A stretch of DNA of 64,000 bases, taken from positions 22,113,782 to 22,177,781 of the forward strand of contig CM054809.1 of NCBI GenBank assembly GCA_028984105.1, read 5' to 3'. The notes below the pieces were generated by a model. The model had not been told where the DNA came from. It saw only the letters and a program-made list of their open reading frames with translations, and ran no database searches. Positions 12,857-23,259 of this stretch are shown here, one piece after another. This DNA is from Lavandula angustifolia. Its lineage: Eukaryota > Streptophyta > Magnoliopsida > Lamiales > Lamiaceae. The position numbers and the translations under genes are program-made. The stretch's first letter is position 1. Every line of letters begins with the position of its first letter.

Positions 12857-13642
12857 TGTGGACAAAAAAAAAAAATAGATTAGATTAGATTATATGTTAT
12901 ATATTTACCCCTCAATTTAATGAAAATCTCAATTTGATCCAATTGAATTGGAATTGAAATTGAATGAAGTTGGGACATTGGATTTTTTTAATATAATAAG
13001 ATATACAAAATAAAACTTTATTTTGTGCTTTTTTTTTAGAAAAATACCCTTAGTTCAATTATAACCTTCCAAAATACTTCATCCGTCCCATTATTCATGT
13101 CCACTTAGAAATGGGTACTAAGATTACGGTATTGAGTGTATATTAAAAAGTGGTGGGTCTAGAAAATTGAAAATTGTGCAAAGTTAAAAAATGGTGGGTC
13201 CAAATGGGTTGAAAAATGGTGTGATATATTCTCATTTTGGGTAGTAGACATAAATAATTGGACATCTACTTCGAGTGCATGAATAAATAGATAGAGTGAG
13301 TGCTTATTTAAAGTCATAAATTTTGTTTTTCATCTTTTAAAAGCATATATACAAAATTAAACTTTATTTTTTGATATTTTTCATTTTACTTTCTTGCATA
13401 TATTTAGATTTTTATGAGTTTAAATAACTATTGTGTAAGGTTATGATTGAAATAAAGGTGCTTTCTTTAGGGTAGTTTGCACCCAAATATACATTTGGGA
13501 TATTTTTAAACTTCTCAAGGTGAAATTAAGGGACATAATTGCACTTATCCCTCATACATGTAGTTATTTTAATCTTTCATTAATAGGTTAATTCAAAGTT
13601 GTATTTATTTACACATAAAAAATGAAATGGAAAAAATAAAAG
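12857..13642. other. AT-rich upstream region of the Alba gene
   Basis: AT-rich non-coding DNA with A- and T-runs and no convincing ORF. It contains a degenerate Stowaway-like element (13077-13272). Otherwise I see nothing recognisable. Confidence 0.6.
13077..13272. mobile_element. Degenerate Stowaway-like MITE
   Basis: The left end reads CTTCATCCGTCCCATTATTC after a TA. The right end, reverse-complemented, reads GAAGTAGATGTCCAATTATT, an imperfect inverted match. The CCGTCCCATTATTCATGTCCA consensus is typical of plant Stowaway MITEs. The interior is non-coding. The right boundary and the TA duplication are not clean. Confidence 0.5.
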
Positions 13643-13650
13643 AAACCCTA
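13643..13650 (+). promoter_or_regulatory. Telo-box (AAACCCTA) upstream of the Alba gene
   Basis: AAACCCTA lies about 260 bp upstream of the ATG, close to the presumed transcription start. Telo-boxes are common in promoters of plant translation and cell-proliferation genes. The role here is inferred. Confidence 0.45.
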
Positions 13651-13909
13651 GAGGGGTAAAACAGGGAACATACTAAACTTTCGCAGCATTGCAGCGATAC
13701 CGCAGCCTCCTCTCCGCCTCCCCTACACAGGAAAATAGAGCAAACTTTCAATCCCCACTATTCCTACTCCAATCGCTATATTTATATCTCCCAAATCCTA
13801 CTTCTCAGCTTTTCGCTTTTCTGAATCAAAACTTCAAATCTATTAGTTTTTCGTGCGGACTGCTAAAATCAATTCAATCGATCGTTATAGTTTTTAGAAA
13901 ACTAAAAAA

Positions 13910-16370
13910 ATGGAGGAAGTCACAGAGGGAGTGAACAACATTTCCATCGCCGGAGATAATCAGAAGAAGAACCGAATCCAGGTCTCCAACACCAAAAAGC
14001 CGCTCTTCTTCTACGTCAATCTCGCCAAGGTATTTTTTTTGTTTTCCTTGTTTATACGAGTTATTGTTGTAATGAATCTAATCTTGGTTTTGATGATGTG
14101 AAAAATTGGGGGATTTCAATTGTGCTCAGAGGTACATGCAGCAGCACAACGAAGTGGAGCTTTCGGCTCTCGGAATGGGTAATTTTGCCTCATTTATTTG
14201 TTGTATACGTTAGACGCGAATATTGTTTTGTTATTTTGCTTACGCATCCTGTTGAGCTCAAATCTGAGCATTCCTATAGATGATATATGGAGGCTCTAAG
14301 ATATCTTCAATAATATGCAGTTAGACTTTAGTTTGGCTATAATCGATGTGAATTTCTAATCTATGCTATTTGGGAAATACTATCTAGCATTAATAGCACA
14401 TGAGTTAATGTGTGTTCTTTTTCATTAACATTTATCTTTAGATTAATTGGAAGCTTTTGTAGATCTCCATTGTTGCTTGGTTTAGAACCCTTAAAGAAGA
14501 CGTGTACAACGTAAATCACTGTTTATTTTGCCCCTTTGGCCAGACTGCCCTTTCTCTTTCATTATTTCTGTTGCAATTACTAAGACCGGTTTAGATGTCG
14601 CTAAAATTAACCATATTGTTCAAAGTTATTTACATATACAAAGTCAGAATACTATCTTTATGTTTTCCTAAAGATCGATGGATGTCTTCAACTAGTCCTA
14701 TTTTTGGAACCGTGTAGAGAGAATAGCTGCTCAAAATGTCCTGTCCAATCATTTTCATACAGAATAGTACTAACATTGAAAAGTTGAAGCGTGTATAAGC
14801 TAGTTAAACTTGAGTTTTGTCCTAATTCATAAATAACGAACAACAGTGCTTAGTTGACACTTCGCTGTATTTAATGCCATTACTGGATGATGAATGTATA
14901 CGCGTTTGTATGCAAAGATGCACTACCAATCTACCAGTTGCAGTGACTTGTTTGGATAATTTCCTTGTCCAGTGACCTCAGAGTCAAAGTTTAAGTTATT
15001 TCTGAAATGTTAGATTGGAGTATCAGAATACTGAGCTTGAGGCTTGATATACTATTTAGTATAGATGTCATAGAAGTTGAATGGTAAAAGAATACAAGCA
15101 AGCTTTGTAGTTTCAGATTTCATTTAAGTAATAAGAAAATGCCGCTCCATTTCTCTTGGCTTATTACTATTTATGCTTATTTCCATACATTTGCAGCAAT
15201 TTCAACAGTTGTCAGTGTTGCTGAGATCCTGAAGAATAATGGATTTGCAGTTGAGAAGAGTAAGACTCTCAATGTTATCTTTTTGTTTCTATCTGAAAGT
15301 GGCCCATTCCTAGATCTAATTGTATTGAAGCATATTGACAAAAATAATGTTGAATACTGCAGAGATTATGACTTCTACTGTTGAAATCAGAGATGAGTCT
15401 AGAGGGCGACCCATCTCAAAAGCCAAAGTAAGTTTTCAATCTATAGTTCATATGTAAGTGTGACTGAAATGCAATTAGAGATTTCTACTATTTGTGGTAA
15501 GGTTCAAATCCTGAAAAGAAGTGGTCATTCTTTGACGAAATATTTTTTTGGGAGAACCTTATCTCACCATTGTTATTCATTCTGTTCAGTCACATTCCAA
15601 TAGGAAAAGTTCTAAATCTTATTTATGATTATTAGGGTTAAATTTCATAACCTGAAGAAATTCCTGCATAGGAAAAGTGATGATCTATCTTAAAAATCTT
15701 ATTTATGAATAATTTTATTTTTTGTTCACTCGAAGATATACTCCCTCTGTCTCATTGATCTTGTCTCTGTTTCCTTTTCGGGTTGTCCCACTCATCTTGT
15801 CTCCAACCCAAAAAGAAAAGTTTTTATATTTTTAATACTCATTTAATCATTTATTTAAATTGTAGGACCCACACCTTTACTACTAAAACTCACCTTTTAA
15901 ATTGTAAGACCCACACCTTTACTACTAAACCATTTTATTTAAATTGTAGGGCTCACACCTTTACTACTAAAACTTATCTCACCTTAATAATCGTGCGGGA
16001 AGTTTTAAACCAAGATCAATGGGACGGAGGGAGTATAAAAAGCTTAGACTCTAAACAGAATGTTGAAAAACTTCATTTCTATTTTATATTCAGTACAGTG
16101 GCCGAGATGGATAACTTTGATCTTCACATCCAACTTACTATTTGATTTTTTCTAACAATCTTCTAATTTGCTGTGAACATTCGCCTCTCTTCTTTGCCAT
16201 CGGTTATTGACTTGTTATGCATAGTACTGTGATGTTTTTAACTGAAGTCTCATGATGTTCTTGTTGATAATTAGATTGAGATAGTGCTGGGGAAGACGGA
16301 GAAATTTGATGAATTGATGGCAGCTGCTGCAGAGGAGAGAGCAGCCGCAAATGGTGAAGAGCAAAGTTGA
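13910..16370 (+). CDS. ALBA: Alba-domain DNA/RNA-binding protein, five exons
   Basis: Joined exons 13910-14029, 14130-14178, 15197-15259, 15363-15427 and 16275-16370 give an uninterrupted 130-residue protein, all introns GT-AG and all phases consistent. The protein starts MEEVTEGVNN. It holds the hallmark KKPLFFYVNLAKRYM segment (around residues 29-43), ELSALGMAIST, a VAEILKNNGFAVEKK stretch and a basic RGRPISKAKIEIVL strand, and ends in an Ala/Glu-rich tail. This is the short plant Alba class (like Arabidopsis ALBA1/ALBA2), small dimeric proteins that bind RNA, R-loops or DNA in nucleus and cytoplasm. The start is fixed by family alignment and the upstream UTR. Introns are 100, 1018, 103 and 847 bp; the last carries a Stowaway MITE. 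It looks intact and is probably expressed. Confidence 0.95.
15741..16033. mobile_element. Stowaway MITE in Alba intron 4
   Basis: The left terminus CTCCCTCTGTCTCATTGATC and the right terminus GATCAATGGGACGGAGGGAG form inverted repeats flanked by TA on both sides (15739-15740, 16034-16035). It is 293 bp and non-coding. It lies wholly in the intron, so splicing signals at 15428 and 16274 are untouched. It contains three tandem 42-bp units. Confidence 0.92.
15857..15980. repeat. Triplicated 42-bp unit inside the intronic Stowaway
   Basis: The unit AAATTGTAGGACCCACACCT... TACTAAA starts at 15857, 15899 and 15941, a 42-bp period with a few differences between copies. The third copy is truncated by the right part of the MITE. 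Confidence 0.88.
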
Positions 16371-16660
16371 AAATAACGTGTTCTATTTGTCATGAGTTTA
16401 TATTAGGACCTTTAATTTGAGGAATTGAATGCATTTTAGAACTCCTGGGTTGTAGTCAATCTAGGATTTTGGTTTCTGTAAGCCTCGCAGCTGCGAAGCA
16501 TCTTCAGCAACCAAAAAGCAATCTCCTTCAATTCGAAATTCAGTTTTCTTGTCACAGTTTATAAAATCTTGTTTGATAATTGCTGAGAAAATATGTACCT
16601 TTGTCAAGCAAGGCTAGTACGTATTGTCTGTGTGGTTCATTAACAGTTTTGGAGACGCTA
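16371..16660 (+). other. 3' UTR and downstream region of the Alba gene
   Basis: This is non-coding AT-rich sequence after the Alba stop codon. No canonical AATAAA was singled out with confidence. It ends where the foldback-like element begins (CACTTTGTTTGG, 16661). Confidence 0.5.
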
Positions 16661-16875
16661 CACTTTGTTTGGTTTGTTCGGTCTTAAGAGATTTTGAGAG
16701 GAAGGAAAGTGGGAGGGAAGAAATTAAGATTTTTTCTCATTTGGTTAGAAGAGAAAAAATGAGAAGAGAGAAATAAGGGTGGGACTCACCTTAAAATCTT
16801 TTCTTATTCGAAAGAAAAAATGAAGAGAAAGTAAAATTCGAAGCAAATGGTCATTTTCTTTAATAATGTTAAAAT

Positions 16876-17071
16876 ATCAATTTTGGTCTTTTAATGTGGC
16901 GTCTGTCTGATTTTGGTCCTCTAATATGACAGTGTTCAATTTGGGTCCTATAAACTTATATGATGTCCAATTTTGGTTCTTTAATGTTGTAGTGCTTCGA
17001 TTTTGGTCCTGTAACTTTATAATGTGTTCAATTTTGGTCCTATAACTTTACAAAGTACATGATTTCGGTCA
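16876..17071. repeat. Tandem TTTTGGTCC minisatellite, left arm
   Basis: The motif (A/G)ATTTTGGTC(C/T)T recurs about every 35-45 bp, separated by phrases such as TTTAATGT and TATAACTTTA. The inverted counterpart is at 27480-27870. Confidence 0.75.
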
Positions 17072-18693
17072 TGTTGGTCCCGAGAGTACGTTCAGGTGTA
17101 GGGGGGGGTGAATACACCTGAAAACCGATTTCTCAACTTAAAACGCGAATAGTCCTTTTCAGGAGAGTGTCGTGCTGAACGAGTTCAGCAGACCAGATAA
17201 GCTGTTCTTAATCGCGTGGCAGAGTGACTGATTTTACTGAGGCCTGCTAACTGACTAGAGTCAGAATTCAGTATCGTTCAGATAGAGTTCACTAGTGCGG
17301 AAATGTGTAGGCCCAAATTCAGTTGAGTTAGGAAAACGTTTTTATCAAAACAGTTTCAGTAGATTAGTGCAGTCGATTAAGTTTGCTGAAACTCAGTTGA
17401 ATGATTTTGAAGATTTTTTCAGTATGCACAGTAAATCAATGCAACAGTAAATAAAGAACACAGAACACATAAGATTTTTAAAGTGGTTCGGATCCAATAA
17501 TCCTACGTCCACTGTCCCGAAAGAATAGGAGGCTATGTATTATACTGAGGTAGTCTCAGTCGGTTTGTACACTGGACAAACACTGGTCTTGAGATTTATA
17601 CTGAGCAAGTCTCAGTTTACAGGGTATCAAACTAAGTGTTTGAAAAACTCTCCAACAGTGAAGGAGTCCTTTACAATAAGGATCAATTCGACATTGAACT
17701 CCTTCGTCTAAGCTATAGATATGAACAACTGAGCTTAGGTTAGAGGGATAGGGAACGAGAAAGTGGCTTCTAGAGCCACGAACGGCTAAGTATAAACTTT
17801 GGGTTCGAGTTCAGTTGCTTGGATACAAGAGGCTATATGATTCTGGTTAAGCTTGGTTCCCTATGAGCAGGTATGTAGTCTTTCGCCGGAGATTACTTCT
17901 TCGAATTACTTGCGGAAGACTTAGGACATTTATGAGTTGCTCTTTGAATGCTCTGTGTGTTCTTCGATTTCTAGGTCTCGTTCGCTCGTGAGCTTCAATT
18001 TGATTTTATCCCTCTATTTATAGAGCAGAGATTAGGATAGATCCGTTGGAGACGACGATCCTTTGTCTCTCTCTTTTGGGTAGCTAACGGCTCTTTCAAA
18101 GTATGGTTGCAGTGTCCTTTCCCTCAATTTCTGGAAAGTTGTTGACTTGCAGCTTTATCAGATATAGGACAGGTGGCTGCTTGTCGTTGGTCGAGGTTCA
18201 GAAAAGTGGGTGAGACAAAACAGACTTCAAGGAGATCTGAAGCTGACTTCTCTCTTCCTCATATTGACTCTGCTGATTTGACTTTTAGAGAATCTGACAG
18301 TCATAAGACTGTTCAGCCGTTGCTGTGTCTGATCTTTATTCAGTAGCATGCTCCTGCTGAGTCGGCTCTACTGAAGATCAACTCTGAGTTCAGTGAACTA
18401 CTCCTGCTGAGTTCAGTTCCACTGACTCTTTTCGATATCTTTGCTCTCGTTGAGTCCAAAGATATCGAGTCTTCTACTTCACGCGAGGCAGGTAATCTAC
18501 TGAGCGCCTGAACCAGATCCAGAGTGTCTACTGAGTCTGAAACCTCAGAGACAGAACAAAATAGGTTACAACTGAATGGTTCATCAATCAAGATAGGGTT
18601 TTGAGATCTTCAAATCTTCAGTAAGTCTTCAGAGCACAGGGCTACTGAGTTAAGTCTCAACTGATTGTGAGAAGACTGAATCATCTCCCAACA
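17072..18693 (-). repeat. 3' LTR of element B
   Basis: On the plus strand it starts TGTTGGTCCCGAGAG and ends CATCTCCCAACA, so in element orientation it is TGTTGGGAGATG...CCAACA, 1,622 bp. It sits next to the polypurine tract (18694-18716). It keeps a TATA box (reverse complement at 18013-18021) and the conserved hairpin with a C/G-run at 17092-17121. Confidence 0.9.
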
Positions 18694-19140
18694 ATTTCCC
18701 CCTATTTGATGATGCCAAAGCCTAACACTATGACTTATCAGAAACATAGCTCCTTACAAATATTACAAGTGGAATCAGTGGAGCTGTTCTTCAAGTCCTA
18801 GACTGCTGAGGGAATCATGGCAGAAATATCAGAACCTATACAGAAACTAATCAGCAGTTTCCCCATGTCTAACAACATTTTCCCCCAACTATGCAATCTA
18901 TCAGAATATAGCTAAGCAAAGACTGACAAAATATATCAGAACAGTGAGTGTGTGAGTCAGTAATCACTTCAGTGATTCTGAGTGTTAAGCATAAAAACAA
19001 ACAAGGCCATTTAGACAATAAGGAATTGTCAGGGCCAATAACAGAGATGTTTTATAGATTTGAAAAGTTCAGTACAGTTACATCGTCTGCTACACTAAGA
19101 AGAACAGAAAGAAGAAATAGAGAAACACATAAGCTAATAG
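18694..19140 (-). other. 3' UTR and polypurine tract of element B
   Basis: The complement of AATTTCCCCCTATTTGATGATGCC (about 18692-18716) is the purine tract AGGGGGAAATT with the GGCATCATCA block. The rest is non-coding sequence between the third-ORF stop and the LTR. Confidence 0.8.
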
Positions 19141-22100
19141 TTATCTGAACCGCTTAATCCTGTCTTTGAAGTCCTTTGATTGGGTTTCAGGAAGAGGCAG
19201 TCCATACATCCGGTAGGTGAGCTTCCTCAGCTTCAGTATCTCAGCGAAGTCAGCTGGATCTTCTTCATCTAAGAACTTGGCTTCAGCAGCATCCTTGACT
19301 TCTTTCTCAATGACCCCATAATGAACGGAGCCGTTTAGTTTCAGTGGGGGCGACATGATTCTGGGAGCAGGTACTCTTACATCTACCTTGTCTTTGACAA
19401 CCTTCTGAACTCTGGCGAACATCTCTATGTCTGCCCTCATGAGCCATTCAGCAAAGGCTACAGACTTGTGCTTCTCAGCCCAGTACCTCCAGAAGTAATT
19501 CCGCTTAATAAATTCAGCCTTCAGTGTCTCCCACCTATGAGTTACTTCCCACGACATCCACTCATCAACTCTCGGCCATCTGTGAATCTTGAGATCAGTG
19601 GGCTTCCTGAACCTTCTGTATCGGTATGGAATGTTAGCTTTCTCAGGAATCCTCTGACTCGCTTCTTATTCAGCTTTCAGCCTTAGAGCTTCAAGGTCTG
19701 CTAATCTTAGCCTTTCTCGAGCTGCTTCAATCTGTCTAGCTTCTTCTCCTCTGTACAAGTACCTCTCCATCTGAGCCCATATTTCTTGCATTTCTTGATC
19801 CTATTCCTTAGAGGCAACATAGGAGGGTATGTGAGGCTCTTCTTCTGACTCAACAGGTGTGGTAGATTTTTCCTTAGAAGTACCCTGCTGTCCAGTAGTA
19901 TGCTGCTGCTGCTGCTGCTTCTCCTTTTCTTTCTCTGCCTCATCACTGAGTTTGAGCGTTCTGGGAGGCAGCCTGGGTCCAGTCTTCTTACCTCCTACTG
20001 GAGCCTTTGTCTTGCCTTAAGCAGGCTTCTTCTTAGGCTTGTTTGCAGCTTCAGCTTCAGTGATTTCCCTTGCTAACTTCTCGTCAGCAGCGATCTGAAC
20101 TTCCTCCTCAGGAGTAATATACCTCCTGGGTCCTTTCTTCTTAGTTTCTTGCCTTTCCCGGCAACTGGGGGAGGCAGAGGAACCTCTTCCTCTTCTGACT
20201 CGTCAGCGTACTCAGCAATCTCTTTAATTATATCAGAGGGTGTTTGGGTTGCCTGAGTAGCTACTTCCTTGGATCCTGAGCCGCTTGGGCCGTCTCGGCG
20301 AGCACTACATCGCTCTTTGTTGAGACACCCCGGGGCCTCGCCGGTCCCAGGTAGAGGGTCCAGTGGGAGCAGTTGTCTGAGTCTGAGTTGCCCCTGCCAC
20401 TGACCTTACTCTTTTTGGGGCTTTCAGTACTAGTTCCTTGCCTTCAGGAATCTTCCCTTTTCCATCTTTTCCTTCTCTTTCCCCCTTTTTGGCATCAGCA
20501 AATTTGCTCGGGGGGGAACCGATACCTTTCCCGTCCGAGACTCTTCTAAGCTTCTGCCAAATCGTCTAAGGCATTTTGTAGCTTAGTCAGCTTCTCGTGC
20601 AGCTCATTTCTCTCCTCAGTAAGCTGAGCACTGTATTTCTTGTGGGAGGCGTCTGCTGCTGTCTGGAACTCTTTCAGCTGGTTTTCCACTCTCTCTTCAA
20701 TCGCCTTTTGAATTGTTTGGAGTCTGAGATCTGCGGCTTGAGAGATGGAGGAGACAGATTCAGTATGTGCTATTTGTGCGGCCTTATAATCTTTAAGCAG
20801 TTGTACTTGGCCATCCTGAATCATCTTCAACTGTTCATCGAAGTCGGCTCTCTGTGCGGCATGTGCGTTTGTTAGAATGTTGGAGAAATCAGGGACTGGA
20901 GAAGTCTGAATAGCAGTTCTGAGTCCCTTGAGTTCAGCACTTTGAGCCTCAGTGGTTTGCCTCCACGGCCTGAATCACGGGGTGGGTCCTGACCATCGGG
21001 GTTCTGAGTCCCTTGAGTTCTGAGTCCCTTGAGTTCAGGGCCTGAATCACGGGGTGGGTCCTGACCATCGGGGTCAGACCCATCTGAGGGTGCTGATGCT
21101 GAGACTGGTTGTCTGTCGTTCAGCATAGCGAGCATCGCAACCCTCAGATCCTCAAGAGTGCCGAGGTCGGATGGCTCTGAGTAGCCAATCTTCCCCCTAA
21201 TTATGAGCTCCTCCTCATGGAGCTGTTCGCAGGAGTGGTGGATGATAAGGCGTTTCAGGTTGTGCCACTCCTGGAACCGGATGAGCATGTGGAGCCTAGC
21301 CTGCCTTGCTAATAATACCAAGTTGTTGTGGCTGGCTATCTCCGGAATCCATTCACCTATCTCTCGGGAGGCTCGTGATTTAAGAGCTGAGGCCTTCATC
21401 CCGATTGATTCTGATTCTGAGGCTGTCTCCAAGTCTTTTACTTCAATAGGAGACGGCTGCTTCTCAGCAGATGGTATACTGCTGAGTGGTGGAACATCCA
21501 AGGGGCTGTCCAGAGCTTCAACGGATTCAGCTTTCCATGGTTTCACCACGCTCAGCGGAGACTGCCTTCTCCACTGATGGTGTCTTCTCGGATGACTCAG
21601 GTTCATCCCTCAACTACAGAGGAGGCTCAGCAACCTCTACCTTAGGCTCTGCCTCCGGCACGACCTCACTGACTTTGTTCAGCTTCTTGGTCGGTGTTTT
21701 AGGAGTAGATTTAGGAGGGGACCTCTTCTTGGGTGGTGTGGAGGTCTTCTGAGTCCCGGTCTTAGGATCAGCGGGCCCTGAGCCGATCTGCTGAAGGGCC
21801 GCTGCCCTGTTCTGGAACCGGACCTTCTTCTGGTTGAAGTACTGCTTGTCAGCGAAGGTAATGTTGTCCGATCCGCAGAAATCTTCGATCATCACGGAAA
21901 GCTTCAGTCCATACAGTAGCTTTCCTTTGACGCTCAGACGCCTGGCTATTTTGTCGAACTTAGCTGACTGCGTCATGAATTCTCTAAGGAAGAATTCAGT
22001 CCAGTTGATTTTTTCTCTATCGTGTATGGCCATCATAAGCTGGATCTTGGGCCTAGATACTTGATCGAAGGAGCCGGCCTGACTCGTTAGCAGCTGAGTC

Positions 22101-22585
22101 ACGACGTAGGCCAATGCTCTGTATTGTGGAAGCATTGCATTCTTCGGAAATGCTGCTCTGAAAGTTGTCGGCTTCCCACAGAACTCTGTCAGGTATTCAT
22201 CCATTAAATCGTCTTTGTATGCTACTGTGGTGAATCCTTCGTTGGGCAGGTTGAAGCTTTTCTGGAGTGCTTCTCTGATGGACATCTGCTTTACTTCAAT
22301 ATCAGTGCGAGAGGGGTCGCCTACTGAGTGAACGACGAAGCGGCAGCGAATATCGCCATCTATAGATTCTAAGTTCAGGTAGAGCTCAGCTATTTGGCGC
22401 AGAAGGAAGAACGTCGGCTTCCTTGTCAGAAAACATTCAAGCCCAGTTTCGCGGAGGGCCTAGAAGATTTCTTCCATGTAATCCAGGTCACAGGCGTCAA
22501 ACTCCATCACTGGTTCGAACCAGACCCGATCCTTCTCAAGGATCTCTTGCATATCAGCAGGAGCATACACAATATTTCCTGTCAT
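19141..22585 (-). pseudogene. Third ORF of element B
   Basis: The ATG at 22585 lies 11 nt after a splice-acceptor-like TTTGCAG. N-terminal domain: 22285-21614, with AYKDDLMDEYLTEF, LPQYRALAYVV, GSFDQVSRPKIQLM and KLLYGLKLSVMIEDF motifs, ending in a Pro/Lys-rich tail. Middle: 21606-20872. Coiled coil: 20830-20546. The C-terminal domain is 19557-19141, ending KDRIKRFR plus stop, like the KDKIKKFRR end in element A. Several frameshifts separate these blocks. A 72-bp direct duplication lies near 20967-21075. Function unknown; no membrane segment seen. Confidence 0.78.
20967..21074. repeat. 72-bp-period partial duplication in B third ORF
   Basis: The block GGCCTGAATCACGGGGTGGG...ATCGGGG occurs at 20967 and again at 21039. 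Copies of CTGAGTCCCTTGAG at about 20918, 21003 and 21018 lie around it. In the protein it repeats an acidic Pro/Asp/Gly-rich DGQDPPRDSG segment. Confidence 0.75.
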
Positions 22586-23259
22586 ATTCTGTAATCTGCA
22601 AACACAATAGGTTAGTATCCAATAAAAATAAAAATATAAATGTATAAGATACTGAATGATCATTGAAATTTACCAAAGAGTTTTCTAAGAACTTTTGAAA
22701 GATAAGTTTTGTAAAGGAGTAGAAGATATCTCAGAAAATCTAGGGTTCGATAGATATTTGCAGAGTAGAAATGACGGTTTCAAACATTTGAACGTATATA
22801 TATATATCTTAAGGAAGATAAACAATTAATTATCTACGGTTCAGTTTGAACATGCTTTTTAAGATGGACGGCCAGGATTAGATTTTATAAAATAGGCAAT
22901 GATCATATTAGCCGCCTAAGTCAAAATACAGTTGTATATAGCCAAAGAAGTAACTTGATATGACATGCATTTAATGTGTTGCAGAGTTCAGCATGCTTTT
23001 ACATAGAATGTCGTGTGTTAAATGTAAACCATTAATATTAAATGACATTTTCTAAGGCATTGAATACGAAGCTGAATCTGAGTCATAAATGCACAGAACT
23101 GTTCTATTGGCTACTGAGAAGAGATATGCAAACTTGTCAGCTGAACATCGTAGTCAGCTGATACCTCGTGTAGATGGTTGCTGAGTCTCTACGTACTATT
23201 TTTACTCAGTACTGAGAGTGAGCATTCCCCCTTACTGAATGCTCCTCTCCTGAATCCAC
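22586..23259 (-). other. Spacer between pol and third ORF of element B
   Basis: Non-coding, AT-rich. It contains a splice-acceptor-like CTGCAAAC (acceptor read on the minus strand, AG at 22597-22596) and, near the pol end, a purine tract (reverse complement of TTCCCCCTTACTG, 23225-23237) equivalent to 4556-4565 in element A. Confidence 0.55.

Noticed and set aside
13910..14101. Single-exon small gene of 63 codons
   Set aside because: It is exon 1 of the Alba gene read through into intron 1; the GT at 14030 fits the splice and the following exons complete the domain.
18340..18591. Minus-strand ORF of 83 codons in the B LTR
   Set aside because: It lies within LTR sequence, is broken by indels in the other LTR, and has no conserved counterpart.
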